Source of the DNA: Pasteurellaceae bacterium
GTDB lineage: Bacteria; Pseudomonadota; Gammaproteobacteria; Enterobacterales; Pasteurellaceae
Direction: 5' to 3'
NCBI GenBank assembly: GCA_900756875.1
Contig: CAAELW010000053.1
Span: 1-21,670, forward strand
DNA length: 21,670 nt
Shown here piece after piece: positions 8,651-18,009 of the stretch (within the stretch, counting starts at the first letter, position 1; each line of letters starts with the position of its first letter). Made by a program: the position numbers and the translations under genes. The notes below the pieces were generated by a model. The model saw only the letters and a program-made list of their open reading frames with translations. It was not told where the DNA came from and did not search any database.

Positions 8651-10081
8651 TTACGCTACTTGACCGATAGTTAAACTTTCTAGAGTAAAGTGCGGTTGTT
8701 TTTGTCGTTGTTTTTCTTCGCCAAACCACGCTAATTGTTCGTGCAATTTCACCACTTCCCCCACCACAATTAAGGCTGGCGTCTCTGCTTTTTCGGCTAA
8801 TTCAGCTAAATTTGCAAGTGTTCCTATCACTGTTTTTTGAGTAAGTTGAGTACCTTGACTAATAATCGCAACAGGCGTGTTTCCAATGCGACCATATTGC
8901 TGTAAACGTTCAGCAATGACTCGCGCTTTTAATGTCCCCATATAAATAACTAAGGTTTGATTACTTCTTGCTAAGGTTTGCCATTCAATATCTGACGCAT
9001 CGGCTTTACGATGACCGGTCACAAAAATTGCACTTTGTGCATAATCTCGGTGGGTTAATGGAATGCCTGCATAGGCTGTTGCGCCAATACCGGCTGTAAT
9101 ACCGGGTACCACAGAAAATGGAATTTGATGTTGAGCTAACACTTCTAATTCTTCTCCACCGCGTCCAAAAACAAAAGGATCGCCACCTTTTAAGCGAACA
9201 ACCCGTTTGCCTTGTTGGGCAAGGGTTAATAACAATTGGTTTGTTTCCTCTTGTGCGACAGAGCGACCATTCGCACGTTTCCCCACAAAAATACGTTCTG
9301 CATCACGGCGAATTAAAGAAAGAATCTCATCTGAAACCAGAGCATCGTAAAGCACCACATCGGCTTGTTGAATTTCCTGTAAACCATTAAGCGTTAGTAA
9401 CCCAGCATCTCCAGGACCGGCTCCAACTAAAGAGACAAAGCCACCTTGATAGTTACTTTCTAGCTGTTCAGCTAATTCTTGTTCAGCTTGTGCTTCCTGT
9501 TGATTTTTTATGAGATTGGCAAAACGTCCACTAAACATTTTTTCCCAAAAACGGCGTCGTTCAGTGACCGATGTCAATCTTGCTTTCACTTGATCACGCC
9601 ATTTACCCGAAATTTCTGCAATTTTGCCCAAATGTTGCGGTAATAAGGCTTCTAATTTTTCTCGTAATAAACGGGCCAAAACTGGTGCTTTACCGCCACT
9701 GGATATGGCTATTTGGATCGGATTACGATCAATAATAGAAGGGAAGATAAAGCTACAATGAGGTTGATCATCCACTACATTGACTAATTTATGTTGGCTT
9801 TCAGCTAAATGGAAAATACGGTGATTTAGTACCTCATCATTTGTTGCCGCTATCACTAACATCACCGTTCTCATTTGTTCGGCATTAAATTCTTTCGCAA
9901 TCCATAGCACTTTATTTTGACGTTCAAGCTCGCTTAATTCTTCATTTAATTGGCGAGCAACAATACGTACTTGTGCATTCGCTTTGAGCAACAACCCAAC
10001 CTTACGAGCAGCCACTGAACCACCACCGACAACAAGTACCGGGCGACCGGTTAAATCAGCAAAAAGTGGGAAATAATTCAT
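8651..10081 (-). CDS. cysG: Siroheme synthase CysG (trifunctional)
   Basis: Makes siroheme, the cofactor of CysI, from uroporphyrinogen III. The N-terminal half (about 1-205) is the precorrin-2 dehydrogenase/sirohydrochlorin ferrochelatase: [28 protein letters not shown] with the NAD-binding glycine motif, and [22 protein letters not shown]. The C-terminal half (about 213-455) is uroporphyrinogen III methyltransferase: [55 protein letters not shown]. The frame extends to a GTG three codons earlier, but the ATG at 10081 has AGGAG at 8 bases and matches the family N-terminus. At 476 aa it is somewhat longer than E. coli CysG (457), mainly from a C-terminal tail. Embedded between sbp (11 bp) and cysH (10 bp) in the sulfate operon. 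Confidence 0.95.
   Translation of the reverse strand: MNYFPLFADLTGRPVLVVGGGSVAARKVGLLLKANAQVRIVARQLNEELSELERQNKVLWIAKEFNAEQMRTVMLVIAATNDEVLNHRIFHLAESQHKLVNVVDDQPHCSFIFPSIIDRNPIQIAISSGGKAPVLARLLREKLEALLPQHLGKIAEISGKWRDQVKARLTSVTERRRFWEKMFSGRFANLIKNQQEAQAEQELAEQLESNYQGGFVSLVGAGPGDAGLLTLNGLQEIQQADVVLYDALVSDEILSLIRRDAERIFVGKRANGRSVAQEETNQLLLTLAQQGKRVVRLKGGDPFVFGRGGEELEVLAQHQIPFSVVPGITAGIGATAYAGIPLTHRDYAQSAIFVTGHRKADASDIEWQTLARSNQTLVIYMGTLKARVIAERLQQYGRIGNTPVAIISQGTQLTQKTVIGTLANLAELAEKAETPALIVVGEVVKLHEQLAWFGEEKQRQKQPHFTLESLTIGQVA
8688..8696 (+). repeat. DNA uptake signal in the 3' end of cysG
   Basis: Perfect AAGTGCGGT core followed by TGTTTTT. It lies within the CysG C-terminal tail and encodes the QPHF portion, outside the conserved methyltransferase domain. 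Confidence 0.85.
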
Positions 10082-10092
10082 GGGTATCACTC

Positions 10093-11100
10093 CTATTTAT
10101 TCACTTTATCAGCACGTTGAGCACTGATATATAGACGATCAAATAAGCCGTTATCGACAAAATGTTTGGTATTAATCTCATCCCACGAACCAAAACGTTG
10201 GTTCACATCAAATTGATTCACTTCTGGGAAAAGTGCGGTCGTTTTAGCAATAATTTTTTTATTTGTCGGACGGAAATAATTTTGGGCGGCCAATTCTTGT
10301 GCTGAGATTGACCATAAATAGCTTAAATAATCACGAGATAGCTGATGCAAACCATCTGCCTGGGTATTTTTATTCACTTCCGCTACATAAATTGGTGTGT
10401 ATGCAGTAATGCTGGGATACACCACTTCAAAACTATTTTCACCTAACGTTTTAGCCGCAAGTGCGGCTTCATTTTCCGGAGCAATCAATACATCACCGAT
10501 ATTCCGTTGAGTGAAGGAAATACTGGCACTACGCGCCCCTGCCTCTAAAACTGGCACATTTCTTAGCAGATGTAACATAAAATCTTGTGGTTCATCGCTA
10601 TGCTGTTCGGCATAAGCTAAGGCTGATAAATAAGCAAAGCGCCCATTCGCAGAGGTTTTAGGATTAGCAAACACCACTTTCACATCATCCCGTACCAAAT
10701 CCGACCAATCTTGGATATGTTTGGGATTGCCCTTTTTGACTAAAAGTACCATCACTGAACCAAAAGGAACGGCACCATTCGGTAATACCTGCTGCCAATC
10801 AGCATTTACTAAACCTTTTTTGACTAAAGCTTCGATATCATTACTTTGTGTCAGCGTCACCACATCCGCGGGTAAGCCATTTAACACGCTTAGTACCTGT
10901 TTACTGGCACCACCGTGCGATTGTGAAATCATCACGTTTGAGGGGAATTCGCGTTGAAACGCAACGTTATATTCCTTATAGAAATCACGAATCACATCAT
11001 AGGACACATTCAGTAGTATCGTTTTTTGTTCCGTGCCGGCATGCCATAAACAAGCCGCCAAACCGAAAGAAAGCACTGAAAATAAAACGATTTTTTTCAT
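10093..11100 (-). CDS. sbp: Sulfate-binding protein Sbp (predicted lipoprotein)
   Basis: Periplasmic receptor that delivers sulfate to the CysTWA transporter. Family blocks are [15 protein letters not shown], the ligand-loop [52 protein letters not shown] and [17 protein letters not shown]. The length of 335 aa is typical. The signal sequence ends in FGLAAC-L, a good lipobox with Cys17, so it is probably acylated; E. coli Sbp has an ordinary cleavable signal instead. The ATG at 11100 has a strong GGAGGAGAG ribosome site. First gene of the minus-strand cys operon, transcribed divergently from its permease genes across a 256-bp shared control region. An uptake signal lies inside the gene. Sulfate versus thiosulfate preference cannot be separated with certainty. 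Confidence 0.94.
   Translation of the reverse strand: MKKIVLFSVLSFGLAACLWHAGTEQKTILLNVSYDVIRDFYKEYNVAFQREFPSNVMISQSHGGASKQVLSVLNGLPADVVTLTQSNDIEALVKKGLVNADWQQVLPNGAVPFGSVMVLLVKKGNPKHIQDWSDLVRDDVKVVFANPKTSANGRFAYLSALAYAEQHSDEPQDFMLHLLRNVPVLEAGARSASISFTQRNIGDVLIAPENEAALAAKTLGENSFEVVYPSITAYTPIYVAEVNKNTQADGLHQLSRDYLSYLWSISAQELAAQNYFRPTNKKIIAKTTALFPEVNQFDVNQRFGSWDEINTKHFVDNGLFDRLYISAQRADKVNK
10231..10239 (+). repeat. DNA uptake signal inside sbp
   Basis: Perfect AAGTGCGGT preceded by GGAA and followed by CGTTTTA, located in the C-terminal part of the gene (KTTALFPEV). Confidence 0.85.
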
Positions 11101-11356
11101 TTTTACTCTCCTCCGTCATTACCCTCAATTTCGTGTGGCTAAATTTATATCGCAAAATGTTAAGTACAAAAAATAACGAAAAAGCATTTTATAGAACAGA
11201 ATGAAATAAAAAGACAAAACCCAAACGTTTTCTTATTTCACTTTGGAATATTAAATAAATTTCTGTTCTTTGCCATTATGGAAAAGAGCGGTTATTTTTT
11301 TGAACATTCGAAACGCTTACAAAGCTTAGGTATTTATCCGTTGTGAAGGTGGGACA
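11101..11356. promoter_or_regulatory. Divergent control region between sbp and cysT
   Basis: 256 bp, A/T-rich, with no gene. Leftward (sbp operon) a candidate promoter is TTGTCT (minus strand, 11212-11217), an 18-bp spacer and TATAAA (11188-11193). Rightward (cysTWA) a candidate is TTGCCA (11270-11275), a 17-bp spacer and TATTTT (11293-11298). By analogy with enterobacteria, CysB would be the expected activator, but I do not recognise a clear CysB site by eye. The order suggests coordinated expression of both arms from one intergenic region. Confidence 0.5.
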
Positions 11357-12178
11357 ATGAAAACCGTATTACCAGGATTTAAAAGAAGTATGTTGATTAC
11401 ATTAGCCTGGCTCGGCTCAATGGTATTGCTGCCATTAACATTACTTGTGCTCACTGCCTGGAAATTAAAATGGGTTGATATCGTTCAAATCATCACGAGT
11501 GAACGAGTGATCTCTTCCTTAATGCTGTCCTTTGAAATGGCGGCAATCGCGACGTTAATTAATATCGTTTTTGGTTTTTTATTAGCATGGGTTTTAGTGC
11601 GTTATGACTTTCCTGGTAAAAATCTTGTCAATGCGTTAGTGGATTTACCTTTTGCTTTACCCACTGCCGTTGCAGGTATCGCACTTGCTTCGCTTTATGC
11701 ACCAACTGGACTGATTGGACAATGGTTAAACCATTTAGGTATTCAACTCGCTTATACCCCAAGTGGTATTGCGATTGCGTTAATTTTTGTCAGCTTGCCT
11801 TTTACTGTTCGAGCGATTCAACCCGTATTAGCGAATCTCGATTCTAGCTATGAAGAAGCAGCTCAAATTTTAGGTGCATCTAGATTGACGACGTTGCGAA
11901 AAGTCATCATCCCTGCAGTGTTACCTGCATTAATAGGCGGTGCAGGCATGGGATTTGCTCGATCGCTTGGTGAATACGGTTCAGTCATTTTTATTGCAGG
12001 TAATGTACCACTCGTATCCGAAATTGCACCGTTGATTATTATGTCAAAACTTGATTTGTATGACGTACAGGGTGCATCAGTTTTTGCATTATTGATGCTC
12101 ACAATTTCATTTCTATTGATTTTATTCATTAACTTAGCGCAATGGTCTGTTGCTAAACGCATTAGTCCAATTCGATAA
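11357..12178 (+). CDS. cysT: Sulfate ABC transporter permease CysT (CysU)
   Basis: Inner-membrane subunit of the sulfate/thiosulfate importer. About six hydrophobic segments are visible, beginning with MLITLAWLGSMVLLPLTLLVLTAW. The cytoplasmic EAA loop that contacts CysA reads EEAAQILGASRLTTLRKVIIPAVLPALIGGAGMGFARSLGEYGS (about 170-213). Length is 273 aa (277 in E. coli). The ATG at 11357 is preceded by AAGGTGGGACA. It is the first gene of the three-gene run cysT-cysW-cysA, 9 bp before cysW. The binding-protein gene sbp is separate and divergent, whereas in E. coli the cysP gene heads this operon. Confidence 0.94.
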   Translation: MKTVLPGFKRSMLITLAWLGSMVLLPLTLLVLTAWKLKWVDIVQIITSERVISSLMLSFEMAAIATLINIVFGFLLAWVLVRYDFPGKNLVNALVDLPFALPTAVAGIALASLYAPTGLIGQWLNHLGIQLAYTPSGIAIALIFVSLPFTVRAIQPVLANLDSSYEEAAQILGASRLTTLRKVIIPAVLPALIGGAGMGFARSLGEYGSVIFIAGNVPLVSEIAPLIIMSKLDLYDVQGASVFALLMLTISFLLILFINLAQWSVAKRISPIR

Positions 12179-12187
12179 GAGGTATTT

Positions 12188-13003
12188 ATGAAAACCCAAT
12201 CGTGGCAAAAATGGATCTTAATTCTGATCGCCCTCAGCTTTTTTACGATCATCTTATTGCTTCCATTATTTACAGTGTTCTATTCAGCTCTTGAACAAGG
12301 GATTGGACTATTTTTCGCTGCATTAAAAGAACCGGAAGCCTTAGCGGCTATTTGGCTTACCATTAAAGTGTCACTAATTGTATTACCAATTAACATTTTT
12401 ATCGGTGTAGTTATGGCTTGGGCTATTGCTTATTTTGACTTTAAGGGGAAAAGCCTATTAACCGCATTACTCGATCTCCCCTTTTCCATTTCACCAGTGG
12501 TTGTAGGATTAATGTTCTTGCTGTTGTTTGGTTTAGATGGGCTTTGGGGAGCATGGCTTGCTGAACACCATATTCGTTTTATGTTTGCCACACCAAGTAT
12601 CGTTATCGTGACATTATTCGTTACCTTTCCACTTATTGCAAAATCATTAATTCCAACCATGTCAGCACAAGGAACAAGTGAGGAGCAAGCAGCATTAATT
12701 TTAGGCGTATCCACTTGGCAGCTTTTCTGGCATGTCACTCTCCCTAAAATAAAATGGGCATTAATTTATGGGGTAATTTTAAGTAACGCTCGTGCAATGG
12801 GCGAATTCGGTGCTGTAAGCGTCGTATCTGGGCATATCCGCGGTCTGACCAATACCATCCCACTTTATGTAGAAATTAGTTACAACGAATATCAATTTGT
12901 TGCCACATTTGCTTGTGCCAGTTTATTGGCATTAATCGCCGTGGGAACACTGGGATTGCAAAATATAGTGAGATATGTGGAAAAAAGAAAAATCCAAGAA
13001 TAA
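12188..13003 (+). CDS. cysW: Sulfate ABC transporter permease CysW
   Basis: Second inner-membrane subunit of the sulfate importer, pairing with CysT. About six membrane segments are seen, starting at ILILIALSFFTIILLLPLFTVFY. The EAA motif is EEQAALILGVSTWQLFWHVTLPKIKWALIYGVILSNARAMGEFGAVSVVSGHIRG, with the family-typical ARAMGEFGAVSVVSGHIRG. At 271 aa it is a little shorter than the E. coli protein (291), mainly at the ends. The ATG at 12188 has GAGG at 5 bases. It is 9 bp after cysT and 17 bp before cysA. Confidence 0.94.
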   Translation: MKTQSWQKWILILIALSFFTIILLLPLFTVFYSALEQGIGLFFAALKEPEALAAIWLTIKVSLIVLPINIFIGVVMAWAIAYFDFKGKSLLTALLDLPFSISPVVVGLMFLLLFGLDGLWGAWLAEHHIRFMFATPSIVIVTLFVTFPLIAKSLIPTMSAQGTSEEQAALILGVSTWQLFWHVTLPKIKWALIYGVILSNARAMGEFGAVSVVSGHIRGLTNTIPLYVEISYNEYQFVATFACASLLALIAVGTLGLQNIVRYVEKRKIQE

Positions 13004-13020
13004 CAACAGGAACACAATAA

Positions 13021-14097
13021 ATGACAATCAAAATTCAGCACCTAAACAAACACTTTGGACAATTTCATGCATTGAAAAATATCAATCTCAGCTTTCCGGA
13101 AAACCAGCTAACCGCATTGCTTGGACCAAGTGGTTGTGGAAAAACAACACTATTACGGATCATTGCCGGATTAGAATTTGCTGATAATGGACACATTTGG
13201 TTTGGTGAAAAAGAGGTGACTCAACTTTCAGCTGCTGAACGAGGTGTTGGATTTGTATTTCAGCATTATGCGCTATTTCAAAATATGACCGTCTTTGACA
13301 ATGTCGCTTTTGGCTTAACAGTGAAACCCCGTAGAGAACGTCCTTCAGCAGAAGAAATTCACGAAAAAGTCACCGCACTTTTAAAACTAGTAAAACTTGA
13401 GTGGCTAGCCGATCGGTACCCTAATCAACTTTCCGGTGGACAGAAACAACGTATAGCCTTAGCTCGCTCTCTTGCTGTTCAACCGAAAGTCTTATTACTT
13501 GATGAACCCTTTGGAGCATTGGATGCTCAAGTTCGTAAAGAATTACGCCGTTGGCTACGAGAATTGCAACATGAACTCAATGTGACCAGTATTTTCGTTA
13601 CCCATGATCAAGATGAAGCATTAGATATGTCTGATCGCATCGTCGTGATGAATAAAGGTCAAGTGGAGCAAATTGATGAACCGAGCCAAATCTATCATGC
13701 ACCACAAACCCCTTTCGTCACACAATTTGTGGGGGATGTTAATGTGTTCCACGGACATATTGAGCAAGGCAATTTAGTCATTGGTGAATTTGCTCATAAT
13801 TTACAAACACATAGCAATGCGACTCATGCAGTCAATAACCAATCTGCAACGGCTTATATTCGCCCTTACGAACTGACGCTTTCGCGTGAATCACATAATG
13901 CCTTAGCAAGTGGTACGATTCGCCATATTAATGCTATTGGTTTTATCGTTAGAATTGAAGTAGAAAGCTCACAAACAGAACAACCGATTGAGGTGATTCT
14001 TACCAAAGAAAACTATCTCAATGCGCAGTATAAAATTGGTGATTACGTTTATCTCGTGCCAGATAAATTAAATCTATTTCAAGAAATGAATATCTAG
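13021..14097 (+). CDS. cysA: Sulfate ABC transporter ATP-binding protein CysA
   Basis: Cytoplasmic ATPase driving sulfate/thiosulfate import through CysTW. Walker [10 protein letters not shown] is at residues 35-43, the Q-loop in FVFQHYALF (about 78-86), ABC signature LSGGQKQR at 137-144, Walker B VLLLDEP at 157-163, the D-loop GALDAQ, and the H-loop [12 protein letters not shown]-terminal TOBE-like regulatory region follows (about 235-358). The length of 358 aa is near the E. coli 365. The ATG at 13021 is preceded by CAGGAACACAATAA. It is the last gene of cysTWA, followed by a paired uptake-signal terminator. Confidence 0.95.
   Translation: MTIKIQHLNKHFGQFHALKNINLSFPENQLTALLGPSGCGKTTLLRIIAGLEFADNGHIWFGEKEVTQLSAAERGVGFVFQHYALFQNMTVFDNVAFGLTVKPRRERPSAEEIHEKVTALLKLVKLEWLADRYPNQLSGGQKQRIALARSLAVQPKVLLLDEPFGALDAQVRKELRRWLRELQHELNVTSIFVTHDQDEALDMSDRIVVMNKGQVEQIDEPSQIYHAPQTPFVTQFVGDVNVFHGHIEQGNLVIGEFAHNLQTHSNATHAVNNQSATAYIRPYELTLSRESHNALASGTIRHINAIGFIVRIEVESSQTEQPIEVILTKENYLNAQYKIGDYVYLVPDKLNLFQEMNI
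13372..13380 (-). repeat. DNA uptake signal inside cysA
   Basis: ACCGCACTT on the plus strand followed by TTAAAA, within the helical domain segment VTALLKLV. The encoded TALL/TALF type peptide is the same as that produced by several other intragenic copies in this window. Confidence 0.85.
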
Positions 14098-14103
14098 AAA
14101 AGT

Positions 14104-14133
14104 AAAAGTGCGGTCAAAATCAACCGCACTTTT
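14104..14133. terminator. Paired uptake-signal hairpin between cysA and argG
   Basis: AAAAGTGCGGT (14104-14114) and ACCGCACTTTT (14123-14133) form a perfect 11-bp stem with the 8-base loop CAAAATCA, identical over all 30 bp to the hairpin at 1781-1810. It lies 6 bp past the cysA stop and 18 bp before the argG stop, and can serve the convergent cysA and argG transcripts. Confidence 0.85.
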
Positions 14134-14151
14134 TATATTTAAAGGAGAAAA

Positions 14152-15489
<1,338 letters not shown>

Positions 15490-15527
15490 TTATTTCCTTC
15501 ATTGTGGTTATGGTGAGTGAGTCTTAA

Positions 15528-15557
15528 AAAAGTGCGGTCACAAATCACTGCACTTTT
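15528..15557 (-). terminator. Uptake-signal terminator overlapping the yeeZ stop
   Basis: AAAAGTGCGGT (15528-15538) pairs with ACTGCACTTTT (15547-15557) with one G-T pair. On the minus strand it is followed by a T run (plus-strand A run 15526-15531). The yeeZ stop codon (15538-15540) and its last codons lie within the structure. Only the 15530-15538 arm is a perfect uptake core. Confidence 0.7.
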
Positions 15558-16368
15558 CAAACATATCATCGGGATTTGGATAACGATAAGTGAAGCCTAA
15601 ATCTCGACAAATTTTATCTGCCGTAATGATTCGTTCCGGATCCGAATCACTACATTCAAATTGTGGTATGGATAAATCATAAAATACCGCTGCTTTTGTG
15701 TAATATTCTGCTCGAGTAGGATGAACTGGTGCGCAAAGATGGTAAACTCGTAATCCATTTGGATTCATGAGTAAGGCTGTAATAGCTTGAATGCAATCCT
15801 CAAGATGCACCAAATTAACAGGCGAATTACCCTGCTTTAAATTGTGTTTCCCAGCTAAGAATTTAACCGGATGGCGTTGTTTACCAATTAATCCTGCAAG
15901 CCGAAGAATATCGCAATGAGATATTTCTGATTGGAATAAACACTGCTCGGCTTGTATCAGTGTTTTACCAATTTCTGTTTCAGCTGAAAGTTGAGAACTT
16001 TCATCAAATTGCCCCGAGATATCAGGAAAAACAGACGTTGAACTGGTAAAAATCAAGTGCTGTACACCTTGTTTCTTTGCTTGATTAGCTAAAAAAGCAA
16101 GATGTTCACAATATTGTTGAGAAGAAAAACGGCTAGGTGGTAAGGTGATAATGAGAGCATCTACATTAAAAAGAGTGCAAATATGGTCTGGTAAATGCTT
16201 CATTTCGTCAGAAAGCGAAAAAGGATAAGTTTCAATGCCTAGCTGATGCAATTTTTGAGCATCCTCAGGGGATTGTTTTGATCCTTTTACACACCAACCA
16301 AGCTCTTTTAAGTGCAGTGCCAGCGGTAAACCTAACCAACCTAAACCAACTATCGCAACAGATTTCAT
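15538..16368 (-). CDS. yeeZ: YeeZ-like NAD(P)-dependent epimerase/dehydratase family protein
   Basis: Extended short-chain dehydrogenase fold with an N-terminal Rossmann motif VAIVGLGWLGLPLALHL (Gly8, Gly10, Gly13). HLIFTSSTSVFPDISG, DILRLAGLIGKQRHPVKFLAGK and VNLVHLEDCIQAITALL align well with what is known of E. coli YeeZ (274 aa; here 276). The classical catalytic YxxxK of SDR enzymes is not evident at the usual place after the TSST segment, as in other YeeZ proteins, and the substrate is unknown. The ATG at 16368 has only a weak AAAAGAAA upstream. It lies between purC and argG, both on the same strand, with terminator hairpins on either side, so it is probably a unit of its own. Function is not assigned beyond the family. 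Confidence 0.85.
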   Translation of the reverse strand: MKSVAIVGLGWLGLPLALHLKELGWCVKGSKQSPEDAQKLHQLGIETYPFSLSDEMKHLPDHICTLFNVDALIITLPPSRFSSQQYCEHLAFLANQAKKQGVQHLIFTSSTSVFPDISGQFDESSQLSAETEIGKTLIQAEQCLFQSEISHCDILRLAGLIGKQRHPVKFLAGKHNLKQGNSPVNLVHLEDCIQAITALLMNPNGLRVYHLCAPVHPTRAEYYTKAAVFYDLSIPQFECSDSDPERIITADKICRDLGFTYRYPNPDDMFEKCSDL

Positions 16369-16394
16369 TTTCTTTTATTCACAAATTTTATCCG

Positions 16395-16428
16395 CAAAAA
16401 TCCCTGCTATTCTAAAGTATAGCAGGGA
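16395..16428 (-). terminator. Rho-independent terminator after purC
   Basis: On the minus strand a 10-bp stem (16419-16428 with 16401-16410, TCCCTGCTAT and its complement) with an 8-base loop is followed by TTTTT (plus-strand A run 16396-16400). It lies 11 bp past the purC stop. Confidence 0.85.
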
Positions 16429-16439
16429 GATTGTTAATG

Positions 16440-17300
16440 TTATTTTGTTAATAAATCCAACGCCTCTTGGTATTTAGCAACTGTTTTTTCAATCACTTCT
16501 TTTGGTACTTTAGGCGCTGGCGGTTGTTTATTCCAACCACTTTGCTCTAACCAATCTCTTACAAATTGCTTATCAAACGAGGGCGGATTTGTTCCTTCTT
16601 TATAAGTGTCAACTGACCAAAAACGACTAGAATCTGGTGTTAATACCTCATCCATTAAAGTGAGTGTGCCATTTTCATCTAAACCGAATTCAAATTTAGT
16701 ATCACAAATAATAATCCCTTTAGTGAGCGCATATTTTGCTGCCTCAGTATAAAGTGCAATGGCTTTTTCTCTCACTTGTGCCGCTAATTCTGAACCAATA
16801 GCTTTTTCACATTCCTCATAGCTAATATTAATATCGTGATTACCCACTTCTTCTTTGCTTGATGGCGTAAAAATTGGTTCAGGTAATTTACTTGCCTCAA
16901 CTAATCCTTCTGGTAATTTCAAACCACAAATGGTCCCCGTTTGCTTATAATCTTTTAGTCCGCTACCCGTTAAATAACCACGTACGATAGACTCAATTTT
17001 AATTGGATTCAAACGTTTACAAACTACTGCGCGATCTTTTACTAAATCAGCTTCTTCTTTTGGTAACACATCATAAACTGAATCACCAGTAAAATGATTC
17101 GGCATAATATGAGCTAACTTATTGAACCAGAAATTGGAAATTTGAGTCAGAATTTCACCCTTGCGTGGAATTGGATCATCTAAAATCACATCAAATGCAG
17201 ACAAACGGTCACTGGCGACCATTAACATTCGTTTATCATCGATCTCATAAAGATCACGCACTTTTCCCGAATAGATTTTTTTTAGACTAAGTTGTGTCAT
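16440..17300 (-). CDS. purC: Phosphoribosylaminoimidazole-succinocarboxamide synthase PurC
   Basis: SAICAR synthase of de novo purine synthesis, joining CAIR and aspartate using ATP. Motifs seen: [15 protein letters not shown] at the N-terminus, [69 protein letters not shown] and [12 protein letters not shown]. At 286 aa it is the longer form of the family (E. coli PurC is 237). The frame runs to a GTG three codons upstream, but the ATG at 17300 is preferred, since AAAGGTG is placed 6 bases before it and [13 protein letters not shown] fits the family start. A PurR operator and promoter lie 58-73 bp upstream, and a terminator follows. Confidence 0.96.
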   Translation of the reverse strand: MTQLSLKKIYSGKVRDLYEIDDKRMLMVASDRLSAFDVILDDPIPRKGEILTQISNFWFNKLAHIMPNHFTGDSVYDVLPKEEADLVKDRAVVCKRLNPIKIESIVRGYLTGSGLKDYKQTGTICGLKLPEGLVEASKLPEPIFTPSSKEEVGNHDINISYEECEKAIGSELAAQVREKAIALYTEAAKYALTKGIIICDTKFEFGLDENGTLTLMDEVLTPDSSRFWSVDTYKEGTNPPSFDKQFVRDWLEQSGWNKQPPAPKVPKEVIEKTVAKYQEALDLLTK

Positions 17301-17340
17301 TGCTTGCACCTTTTATTATAAGAATAAAAAATCGGTGGAT

Positions 17341-17373
17341 ATTGTACCGCACTTTTAGCGCAAACGTTTGCTT
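17341..17373 (-). promoter_or_regulatory. PurR operator and purC promoter
   Basis: GCAAACGTTTGC at 17360-17371 is a perfect 12-bp palindrome and matches the core of the PurR box (ACGCAAACGTTTGCGT). The wider 16-mer is 17358-17373. On the minus strand a -10-like TACAAT lies at 17341-17346, so the operator covers the -35 zone, which has no strong consensus of its own. An uptake signal (17346-17354) fills the space between operator and -10. Purine-dependent repression of purC is the expected outcome. Confidence 0.85.
17346..17354 (-). repeat. DNA uptake signal in the purC promoter spacer
   Basis: ACCGCACTT on the plus strand followed by TT, sharing one base with the -10 element of purC and ending 3 bp from the PurR box. 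Confidence 0.85.
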
Positions 17374-17397
17374 TTTTTTTGTAAAATAAACGCGAAT

Positions 17398-17427
17398 AAA
17401 AAAACAGGCTACAAAGCCTGTTTTTTG
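17398..17427. terminator. Terminator at the end of the six-gene exported-protein cluster
   Basis: AAAACAGGCT (17401-17410) pairs with AGCCTGTTTT (17415-17424) over the loop ACAA. On the minus strand it is followed by a run of seven T (plus-strand A run 17398-17404). It lies 19 bp past the stop of the pentapeptide-repeat gene and separates it from the purC promoter. Confidence 0.88.
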
Positions 17428-17443
17428 TATATCACTTGTCGTC

Positions 17444-17977
17444 TTATCGCCAAATTGCCCCTTTGGTTTTTGCACCACGGGTATTGATATTCGTTTTGAT
17501 TGCACCTTTTAAATTGGCGCCAGTAAGATCTGCACCTGCTAAGTTCGAATTGGTCAAATTAGCGCCTTTTAAGTTAGCTTTATGAAAGTTAGCCCCACTT
17601 AAATTTGTATTTGTGAAATCAGCCCCTTGTAAATTTGCATTGCTAAAGTTTGCATTAGCAAGATCTGAATTGGTAAATGATTGCCCTGCTAAATCTTGAC
17701 CTGAGAAATCTTGTCCACCTAAAGCAGCATTAACTTTATCTGAAGATGAACTGCCACTAGAGATATATGTTGTTTCACCGTTGTGAGTAATAACGGTGCC
17801 ATTTACGACCGCACTTTTTTTGCCCGAGATAGTTTGTACTGACTCGCCACCATCTGTCGCACTATTAACAATTCTACCATTTACTGTAACTGATTGATTA
17901 TTATCAGTTTGTGCATAGCTTGATAATGCGGCAAAACCAAATAATGTGACAGCTAATTTTGAATAAACGTGTTTCAT
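17444..17977 (-). CDS. Secreted pentapeptide-repeat protein
   Basis: 177 aa. A signal peptide (residues 1-22, cleavage after SYA) is followed by a Ser/Asn/Gly/Val-rich segment (23-80), then 15 uninterrupted pentapeptides from residue 86 to 160 in the A(N/D)LxG style (LANAN FSNAN LQGAD FTNTN LSGAN and so on), which form a right-handed quadrilateral beta-helix in this superfamily. A short basic tail ends in GAIWR. Residues 27-44 (NQSVTVNGRIVNSATDGG) resemble the repeat of the protein at the right window edge (NQSVSVGSIVNSSSGG), suggesting both belong to one exported system. The start has GGAAGG 5 bases upstream. It is the last gene of the cluster, 32 bp after the Sel1 gene. An uptake signal lies at 17808-17816. 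The specific role is unknown; it is probably extracellular or on the cell surface. Confidence 0.85.
   Translation of the reverse strand: MKHVYSKLAVTLFGFAALSSYAQTDNNQSVTVNGRIVNSATDGGESVQTISGKKSAVVNGTVITHNGETTYISSGSSSSDKVNAALGGQDFSGQDLAGQSFTNSDLANANFSNANLQGADFTNTNLSGANFHKANLKGANLTNSNLAGADLTGANLKGAIKTNINTRGAKTKGAIWR
17808..17816 (-). repeat. DNA uptake signal inside the pentapeptide-repeat gene
   Basis: ACCGCACTT on the plus strand followed by TTTTT. It is the last uptake signal in the window; none is found from here to 21670. Confidence 0.85.
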
Positions 17978-18009
17978 GTTTACCTTCCTTCATGTTTACT
18001 TTAAATAAA

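Noticed and set aside
10082..10090. GTG start three codons upstream for cysG
   Set aside because: The GTG abuts AGGA too closely, and the family N-terminus is [10 protein letters not shown], beginning at the ATG at 10081.
10456..10464. Additional uptake signal CAAGTGCGGC inside sbp
   Set aside because: The core is AAGTGCGGC, one base off the 9-base consensus, so it was not counted.
11283..11291. Uptake signal in the cysT promoter region
   Set aside because: It reads AAGAGCGGT, with one mismatch in the core.
11863..12252. 129-codon minus-strand open frame opposite cysT/cysW
   Set aside because: It is antisense to two well-conserved permease genes and has no recognisable protein features.
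17301..17309. GTG start three codons upstream for purC
   Set aside because: The GTG is within the AAAGGTG ribosome site serving the ATG at 17300.
17300..17330. Perfect TATAAT near 17310-17320 on the minus strand as the purC -10
   Set aside because: Transcription from it would start at the ribosome site, and no -35 lies at a suitable distance; the TACAAT next to the PurR box is a better choice.
17287..17505. 72-codon minus-strand open frame across the cluster terminator and purC promoter
   Set aside because: It overlaps the pentapeptide gene end, a terminator, the PurR box and the purC start; the sequence is explained by those elements.
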